Assembly: GCA_040755715.1 (NCBI GenBank)
Contig: JBFLXN010000118.1
Coordinates: forward strand, 1-8,601
Direction: 5' to 3'
From: JBFLXN01 sp040755715 [NCBI: Candidatus Edwardsbacteria bacterium]
GTDB lineage: Bacteria > Edwardsbacteria > AC1 > JBFLXN01
Length of the DNA: 8,601 nucleotides
Shown here: in pieces, positions 4,605 to 8,601 of the stretch
Layout of the letters: each line of letters starts with the position of its first letter
How positions within the stretch are numbered: position 1 is the first letter of the stretch
Program-made: the position numbers and the translations under genes
The notes under the pieces: generated by a model
Told to the model about the DNA's origin: nothing
Seen by the model: the letters and a program-made list of their open reading frames with translations, nothing else
Database searches by the model: none

Positions 4605-5810
4605 ATGCCACAAAATAAACCCTATTCACAAAAAGTCCTCAAGCGTTATCACATTCTTACCCTAACCGCTAACTTTAAGCTCACTCTTAAAGAATCAGTC
4701 CAACAAATAGGGCTTTCCTACCGCCAAATAAAAAGACTCTTTAGACGATTTATTAACAGTGGCAGAAAAATCGAAAGTCTCCTCTCTAAGAAGGTCGCCT
4801 GGAATAAATTGGACAAATCCAGCCGCCAGAAAATTATTGAACTTCATCACCAATATCCAGATTTTAATAATTGCCACCTAGCAGACCTCTTCACAGAGGA
4901 AACCGGCAAGAAAATTAGTCACAATACCGTCAGAAATATCTTTATCGAACAAAACCTCTACCAGCCGCGATTCAAGAAACATAGACCCCGTAAACGCTTC
5001 GAAATGCAATCCTTCGGACAACTTATCCAACTTGATACTTCTGAACACCAGTGGATACCTACCGTAGAGAAAGAATTACCCCTCATTGTTGCTATTGACG
5101 ACTTCTCCCGTGACCCACTCATTGCTTTCATATTTGAACACGATACCACCTGGAACAACATGAAAGTCGTTAGACTGCTGATAGAAAGATATGGACTCCC
5201 AGAAGCAATCTATACCGATAACGATTCTATCTTTAAGTATATCCGCTCAGATGACCCATTGCATGTGAAATATCATAAAGACCAAGAGGATGTGACTACA
5301 CAATTTGAAAGAGCGCTAGAGGAAATCGGTATAACTCTAATACGTCACAAACCATTTCAACCACAGGCAAAAGGTAAACTCGAACGATTCTTCAGATTCT
5401 TACAAGACCGCTTTGTCAATGAACTAAAAAGATATAAACTACCAAAAGAAACGCATCTCGCTATTAAATTCGCTAATAAAGTGCTCTTCAAATACCTCCA
5501 CTGGTGGAGAAATAATCATGTCCATTCAATTACTAAATGCAAGCCCATTGACAGACATGTCCCCTCAGTTTTTGAGCCTCTCCCAAAAGATATCAATTTA
5601 GACGACATATTTTGCTACAAATGGGAAAGAACGGTGAAAAATGATAATACTTTTCAATTTGGCAACAAGACTTATCAATTAACTCAGTTTATCAACAAAA
5701 GAAGTCGGCCCTACGGCAGAATCACTTTGCATGTTCTGCCTGGCAAATGGATTAGAGTTTTCTATGACAACAAGTTTGTTCAGCAATTTCCCTATCGCAA
5801 AGATATATAG
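4605..5810 (+). CDS. DDE transposase of the insertion sequence
   Basis: The 401-residue protein starts at ATG 4605, set by AGGAGG (4592-4597) 7 nt upstream; a GTG 48 nt earlier has no ribosome site. The N-terminal helix-turn-helix is about residues 24-50 (LKESVQQIGLSYRQIKRLFRRF), and a second DNA-binding region with NTVRNIFIEQ and a basic stretch KKHRPRKR runs to 131. The RNase H-like integrase core carries Asp144 (QLDTSEHQW), Asp205 (IYTDNDSIF) and Glu260 (QAKGKLERFF), with AIDDFSRDPLIAF between. The C-terminal about 60 residues form a beta-rich domain (TFQFGNKTYQL, RITLHVLPGKWIRVFYD). The length exceeds IS481 transposases (about 300) and fits the ISNCY/IS1202 style. The TAG stop shares its G with the right inverted repeat. 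No frameshift is seen, so the protein is probably active. Confidence 0.9.
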   Translation: MPQNKPYSQKVLKRYHILTLTANFKLTLKESVQQIGLSYRQIKRLFRRFINSGRKIESLLSKKVAWNKLDKSSRQKIIELHHQYPDFNNCHLADLFTEETGKKISHNTVRNIFIEQNLYQPRFKKHRPRKRFEMQSFGQLIQLDTSEHQWIPTVEKELPLIVAIDDFSRDPLIAFIFEHDTTWNNMKVVRLLIERYGLPEAIYTDNDSIFKYIRSDDPLHVKYHKDQEDVTTQFERALEEIGITLIRHKPFQPQAKGKLERFFRFLQDRFVNELKRYKLPKETHLAIKFANKVLFKYLHWWRNNHVHSITKCKPIDRHVPSVFEPLPKDINLDDIFCYKWERTVKNDNTFQFGNKTYQLTQFINKRSRPYGRITLHVLPGKWIRVFYDNKFVQQFPYRKDI

Positions 5811-5859
5811 GGGACATTTGGCTTTACAGTTAAGGGGACATTATGGCTTTACAATAACA
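5810..5859 (-). repeat. Right terminal inverted repeat with two tandem subunits
   Basis: GGGGACATTTGGCTTTACAG (5810-5829) and GGGGACATTATGGCTTTACA (5834-5853, ending ...CAATAACA at 5859) are inverted copies of the left subunits. They are again 25 nt apart (CTTTACA at 5822 and 5847). The inner copy is one base shorter than on the left. Confidence 0.8.
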
Positions 5860-5876
5860 AAGATCTCTTGGGAACA
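5860..5876 (+). repeat. Right target-site duplication of the insertion sequence
   Basis: AAGATCTCTTGGGAACA directly follows the right inverted repeat. It differs from the left copy by one T/C and one G/A change, both transitions. Confidence 0.8.
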
Positions 5877-5880
5877 AAAA

Positions 5881-5906
5881 TAGGGGCGTATAGCTGTACG
5901 CCCCTA
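5881..5906 (-). terminator. Perfect 10-bp hairpin with T-tracts on both sides
   Basis: TAGGGGCGTA and TACGCCCCTA pair perfectly around a 6-nt loop. On the minus strand a run of five T (5880-5876) follows at once, the form of an intrinsic terminator for the minus-strand remnant that stops at 5933. On the plus strand TTGTTTTTTT begins 4 nt after the stem and could end transcripts leaving the transposase. GGGGCGTAT...ATACGCCCC palindromes also occur as dispersed repeats in other bacteria, so dual origin is possible. Confidence 0.6.
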
Positions 5907-5932
5907 CAAATTGTTTTTTTCGTCACAGTCTA

Positions 5933-6100
5933 TCAGGTCTCACTTAACCAGTCTTTAATTCTCTGTTTTGATAACATTTTTACTCCGTACGCGACCATTG
6001 CCAAAGTAGAGACAGCCCAAACAAAAACCTTATGGAGGTAGAAACCACTTCTTACAACATAGTTGGGTAAAAGAAGAGAAAGATAGCAAGGAAAGTATAA
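5933..6100 (-). pseudogene. Membrane-protein remnant (C-terminal about 55 residues)
   Basis: The minus-strand frame is open from 6157 to TGA (5935-5933). Its last 55 codons before the stop look coding: LYFPCYLSLLLPNYVV, then a transmembrane-like YLHKVFVWAVSTLAMVAYG, then a basic tail KMLSKQRIKDWLSET. The only ATG with coding sense (5998) would leave 21 residues; no start with a ribosome site exists further up, where the frame runs into an inverted repeat. A terminator-like hairpin follows 26 nt after the stop, as expected for a real gene end. The PCYLSLLLPNY segment faintly recalls CcdA-like membrane proteins, but this is too short to name. Most likely the 3' end of a gene lost when the repeat arrived. 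Confidence 0.4.
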
Positions 6101-6190
6101 ACCACTGAGGACACTGAAATCACTGAAGAGTTTTTTAATCCAAAGATAAAGAAGATCTTATTTTTCTGTGCATTCAGTGTATTCAGTGGT
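6101..6190. repeat. ACCACTGA periodic inverted repeat
   Basis: Left arm ACCACTGAGGACACTGAAAT-CACTGA (6101-6126); right arm TGTGCATTCAGTGTATTCAG-TGGT (6167-6190). The right arm's complement, ACCACTGAATACACTGAATG..., matches the left with a few changes. CACTGA recurs at 9-nt steps. The arms enclose about 40 nt of AT-rich DNA, and the element ends 15 nt before the kinase -35 box. Confidence 0.7.
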
Positions 6191-6204
6191 GGACAGGATT
6201 TTTC

Positions 6205-6234
6205 TTGACAAGGGCAACTCTAGTTTGGTAAAAT
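6205..6234 (+). promoter_or_regulatory. Sigma70-type promoter of the histidine kinase gene
   Basis: TTGACA (6205-6210, full consensus) is followed after 18 nt by TAAAAT (6229-6234). Seven bases (ATAAACA) then lead to ATG 6242. With the usual -10 to start distance, transcription begins at about 6241, so the mRNA would be leaderless. There is no Shine-Dalgarno. Confidence 0.7.
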
Positions 6235-6241
6235 ATAAACA

Positions 6242-7909
6242 ATGACTCAAAAGAAACTATTGTGCTGGCAGTTTAAGAATTGTTCTCGCACTGATTGCCC
6301 TGCCTATGGCAGAGATGACTGTTGCTGTTGGCTAATTGGCGGAACCCTCTGTGGCAATGGGAAAAGCCACAGTTTGCGTCAAAAAATCAAAGAATGTTGT
6401 CGTGAATGTGATTTTTTTCTACAAATGATTCAACGTGCCACCGGAAGAAGAGAAGTTGAAAAAGTAATCATTAATACTTTGGATATATTTCTTGAGGAAC
6501 TAACTGCCTCTGAAAATGAACTCACTCAGACCAATCAGCAACTCAAAGAAAGATTAGAAGATTTAACCATACTTGATGAAGTAACCAAGACTTTACAAAA
6601 GACACTTCAACTGGACCAGGTCTTCCACATCATTTTAACTGGAATGACTGCTCGTCAAGCCTTGGGCTTAAATCGTGCCTTTCTATGCTTAATCAATGAA
6701 AAGGAAAATGTCTTGGAAGGGAAAAAGGCAGTTGGCCCTTCTTCGGGTGAAGAAGCCTCTAAAATCTGGAAAGAATTAGAAACTTCTCCACGCACCTTTG
6801 AACAGTTAGCCTTCAATCCGGAAAGCGAAAGTGCCAATAAAGCTGTTAATGAATTGGTAAGGAAGATTAGGATTCCACTTTCTCTGCCCGAGGGCGGAAT
6901 TTTTGCTAGGACCGTCTTAGAAAAGAAATCATTTAATATCAAAGATGCTGAAAAGGAGGCAAATTTTTGTCCCCTCTTATGTCAACTCTTGGGCTCCACT
7001 TCTTTTGCCTTAGTCCCTCTTGTCTATGAGGAGAAACCACTTGGGCTTCTGATAGCAGATAATCTCTTTAGTGGTCGTTCTATCACTAATGATGATATTA
7101 GTTTAATGGAGATTTATGCCGGCCAGGTAAGTTCAGCCATCAGAAATGCTCAACTTTATGAATCACTTCAGAATAAAATCAAGGAACTTGAAGCCACCCA
7201 GGAACTTTTAGTCAAAACTGAAAAGATAGCGGCGGTTGGAGAAATGGCACAAAGTTTAGCCCATGAAATTCGGAATCCTTTAGTCTCTATCGGCGGATTT
7301 GTTCGCTCTATCTATAAAGAAACTCCTTTAGAAAATCCAAACAGAAAATATCTGGGGATTGTCCTACGAGAAGTAGAACGTCTGGAAGAAACCCTTGATG
7401 ATATTTTCCGTTATACTTCTTCCATTAAACCAGAAATGCAAGAGGAAAATCTAAATGAAATTATTGAAGAAGCTATTCTCCTTTTGGAACCGGAAATGCA
7501 AGCCAAGGGAATTAAGACTCATCTGGAGATAGATTTTTCTTTACCAAAAATCTGGTTTGACACACATCAACTCCGCCATGTATTCTTGAACCTCTTCAAG
7601 AATTCTATCCATGCGATGTCTAAAGGAGGAGAACTTTTCATAAAAAACCACCAGCACAAGAATTTTGTGGAAATAGAAATTTCTGACACGGGCACTGGAA
7701 TTTCTCAAGAAGACTTGAACAAAATTTTTACTCCCTATTATACCACTAAGAGAGGCGGGGTAGGATTGGGATTAGCCATCAGCCATCAAGTGGTACAAAA
7801 TCATGGTGGCTCAATTGAAGTAAAGAGCGAGAAGGAAGGGGGCACAACCTTTCTCATCAGATTGCCATTTGAAAAGCGAAAGACATCTTCTAAAGAGCAA
7901 AATGTTTGA
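6242..7909 (+). CDS. Cytoplasmic sensor histidine kinase with Cys-rich N-terminus and GAF-like domain
   Basis: The 555-residue kinase has no membrane segment. Residues 1-60 hold ten cysteines (8, 14, 19, 27, 28, 29, 37, 52, 53, 56) in the pattern CWQFKNC...CPAYGRDDCCCW...GTLCG...CCRECDFF. This resembles the 'two-CW' Cys-rich module found before sensors and chemoreceptors, a plausible metal or redox site. A coiled coil (about 72-120) leads to a GAF-like domain (about 120-302; ARQALGLNRAFLCLIN, FALVPLVYEEKPLGLLIADN, GQVSSAIRNAQLYE), then a second coiled coil. The dimerisation/phosphoacceptor domain has His341 in SLAHEIRNPLVSIGGF. The ATPase domain shows the N-box NLFKNSIHAM (Asn454), G1 DTGTGI (482-487), F-box FTPYYTTKRGG and G2 GVGLGLAI (506-513). 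All key residues are present, in the style of NtrB/AtoS-like kinases. Its partner is probably the receiver protein 126 nt downstream. Confidence 0.93.
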   Translation: MTQKKLLCWQFKNCSRTDCPAYGRDDCCCWLIGGTLCGNGKSHSLRQKIKECCRECDFFLQMIQRATGRREVEKVIINTLDIFLEELTASENELTQTNQQLKERLEDLTILDEVTKTLQKTLQLDQVFHIILTGMTARQALGLNRAFLCLINEKENVLEGKKAVGPSSGEEASKIWKELETSPRTFEQLAFNPESESANKAVNELVRKIRIPLSLPEGGIFARTVLEKKSFNIKDAEKEANFCPLLCQLLGSTSFALVPLVYEEKPLGLLIADNLFSGRSITNDDISLMEIYAGQVSSAIRNAQLYESLQNKIKELEATQELLVKTEKIAAVGEMAQSLAHEIRNPLVSIGGFVRSIYKETPLENPNRKYLGIVLREVERLEETLDDIFRYTSSIKPEMQEENLNEIIEEAILLLEPEMQAKGIKTHLEIDFSLPKIWFDTHQLRHVFLNLFKNSIHAMSKGGELFIKNHQHKNFVEIEISDTGTGISQEDLNKIFTPYYTTKRGGVGLGLAISHQVVQNHGGSIEVKSEKEGGTTFLIRLPFEKRKTSSKEQNV

Positions 7910-7918
7910 TTACATTCA

Positions 7919-7937
7919 CCCCGGCATATCGTCGGGG
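7919..7937 (+). terminator. CCCCG/CGGGG hairpin after the kinase gene
   Basis: CCCCG-N9-CGGGG starts 9 nt after the kinase stop. No U-tract follows, so it may attenuate or separate kinase and receiver messages, or be a copy of the short GC palindromes seen at 1126-1138 and 1455-1471. Confidence 0.3.
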
Positions 7938-7953
7938 CAGGAATCATAAAGGC

Positions 7954-8010
7954 AGATTACACAGATTATTTCTTTAATCGGTATAATCTCTTTAAGAAAT
8001 CTGCGCAATC
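7954..8010. repeat. Inverted AGATTACACAGATT repeat enclosing a consensus -10 box
   Basis: GATTACACAGATT (7955-7967) pairs imperfectly with AATCTGCGCAATC (7998-8010): 11 of 13 positions match, and the other two can form G-T pairs. The loop contains TATAAT (7982-7987). A transcript starting from that box would begin near 7994, inside the second arm. No -35 at 16-19 nt is recognisable, so promoter activity is uncertain. Confidence 0.55.
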
Positions 8011-8035
8011 AGAAGTTATAAAAAGGAGAAATCAA

Positions 8036-8395
8036 ATGAAAAAAATATTGGTGGTGGATGACGAAAAAAATATTTGTCTGCTTTATAACAAAGAATTCTC
8101 AGCCGAGGGTTATGAAGTCATTACCGCTACGGAAATATCTGAAGCCGAAAAATTGTTCTTTGAAGGAGGGGTAAACTTAGTTATTTTGGATATTAAACTA
8201 ACAGAAGATAAAGACGGCGGGCTGGAGCTTCTTCGCAAAATGCGAGAAAAAGATAAAACCGTGCCAATCATTCTCAACACCGCCTATCCCTCTTATAAGG
8301 CGGAATTCTCTACTTGGTTAGCTGACGCCTATATCATCAAGTCAGGTAACTTAGCTGAATTGAAGACAAAAGTGAAGGAATTGTTGAGAAAATAA
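8036..8395 (+). CDS. Single-domain response regulator (receiver only)
   Basis: The 119-residue protein consists of one receiver domain and nothing else. It has the acidic pair Asp8-Asp9 (ILVVDDEKN), phospho-acceptor Asp52 (LVILDIKL), switch Thr82 (ILNTAYPSYK) and Lys102 (AYIIKSGNLAEL), all at the expected spacing. With no output domain it must work by protein contact or phosphotransfer, like CheY or Spo0F. AAAAGGAG lies 7 nt before ATG 8036, a strong ribosome site that contrasts with the leaderless kinase gene. The partner is probably the kinase just upstream. The A-D-A-Y-x-x-K-S-x-x-L-x-E-L-K ending is typical of a group of stand-alone receivers in poorly studied phyla. The target is unknown. 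Confidence 0.93.
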   Translation: MKKILVVDDEKNICLLYNKEFSAEGYEVITATEISEAEKLFFEGGVNLVILDIKLTEDKDGGLELLRKMREKDKTVPIILNTAYPSYKAEFSTWLADAYIIKSGNLAELKTKVKELLRK

Positions 8396-8403
8396 ACTTA
8401 CTA

Positions 8404-8492
8404 AACCGAATAAAACGAATGCCCATTTATTCATTGTTAATCCTCTGCCTCAAGGGAATAAAAAAATTCGTTAAATTCGTGTTAATTCGTGG
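8404..8492. repeat. CACGAATTAACACGAATTTAACG periodic inverted repeat
   Basis: Left arm AACCGAATAAAACGAAT (8404-8420). Right arm, read on the minus strand from 8492, is CCACGAATTAACACGAATTT, then AACGAAT. Core GAATT recurs at 10-nt steps in the same CCAC/ACAC frame as the AGATT and TGAAT repeats elsewhere in the window. It starts 9 nt after the receiver stop. Confidence 0.65.
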
Positions 8493-8601
8493 ACACACTA
8501 TGTCAAGCTCTTTTTAACTTGTTTGACAAATTAATCGAAATTGACTGTCTGGCAAAATTAGCGAGCAAGAAATTTTCGTCGTAAGTGAGATTGTTTTTCC
8601 A
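8493..8601. other. AT-rich tail with no gene seen
   Basis: No ORF with a start and ribosome site is visible on either strand. A consensus TTGACA sits at 8523-8528 but has no -10 at 16-18 nt. A gene may begin beyond the window. Confidence 0.3.

Larger units (their letters stand above)
4443..5859 (+). mobile_element. Complete insertion sequence, 1417 bp, IS1202/ISNCY-like
   Basis: The element has matching ends: TGTTATTGTAAAGCCATAAT at the left and its exact reverse complement at the right, continuing as a 50-52 bp bipartite terminal repeat. It carries one transposase gene filling most of its length and is flanked by a 17-bp direct repeat. From what I recall of the IS1202 family, one subgroup (ISTde1-like) makes 15-18 bp duplications, which fits. 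Family placement is by transposase motif style and duplication length, not by a search. The two mismatches in the target duplication mean the insertion is not brand new, yet both ends and the gene look intact. Confidence 0.87.

Noticed and set aside
4443-5876. Reading the 17-bp duplication and paired hairpins as part of a toxin-antitoxin or defence island
   Set aside because: Everything between the ends is explained by one transposase and its binding sites; there is no passenger gene.
8551-8595. CIRCE-like heat-shock operator around TTAGCGAGC
   Set aside because: It does not match TTAGCACTC-N9-GAGTGCTAA in either arm.

Overview
The window looks like a piece of a low- to mid-GC genome from an uncultivated bacterial lineage. 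The best guess is an FCB-like candidate phylum such as WOR-3/Stahlbacteria or TA06. This is inferred from a secreted-protein C-terminus of the type IX sorting-domain kind (QNQPNPF ... YNVAGQLVKTL ... VAPGVYFYRLKAGDF), a PNGGE Ig-like module, a Cys-rich two-component sensor, and intergenic spaces packed with short periodic repeats. No rRNA, tRNA or CRISPR array is visible, and the taxonomy is inference only.

Layout. Positions 1-1290 (plus strand) are a worn region: the 3' part of a secreted Ig-like/sorting-domain protein with no visible start (121-876), a duplicated scrap of the same kind of C-terminus (949-996), palindromic repeats, and a well-positioned start of another exported protein that stops after its signal peptide (1176-1253). 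Positions 1290-4386 (minus strand) hold a probable operon read right to left: rsmG (16S rRNA methyltransferase), a nitrilase-superfamily amidohydrolase, two paralogous RimJ/RimL-type N-acetyltransferases about 45% identical, and an unannotated 39-residue membrane peptide with a perfect Shine-Dalgarno. A strong sigma70-type promoter (4397-4425) ends about 4 nt before the rsmG start codon.

Positions 4443-5859 are one complete insertion sequence. It has a 401-residue DDE transposase, bipartite terminal inverted repeats and a 17-bp target duplication (15/17 identical). It sits directly against the -35 box of the rsmG promoter. Beyond it are a bidirectional terminator-like hairpin (5881-5906), a minus-strand membrane-protein remnant (5933-6100), and an inverted periodic repeat.

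Positions 6205-8395 (plus strand) encode a cytoplasmic two-component pair: a histidine kinase with a 10-cysteine N-terminus and GAF-like sensor (6242-7909), and a stand-alone receiver protein (8036-8395). The kinase promoter (TTGACA-18-TAAAAT) places the transcript start essentially at the ATG, so its mRNA is predicted to be leaderless, like that of rsmG. Internal operon genes and the transposase carry normal ribosome binding sites or lie behind repeats.

The most unusual aspect is the repeats. Several families share a CCAC-core-ACAC-core scaffold with different 5-6 nt cores, are arranged as inverted pairs, and abut start codons, promoters and stop codons. Three other repeat types are inserted in frame within the sorting-domain gene. 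I did not find a clear new defence or biosynthetic system. The Cys-rich sensor/receiver pair, the repeat scaffold and the leaderless promoters are the leads most worth following.
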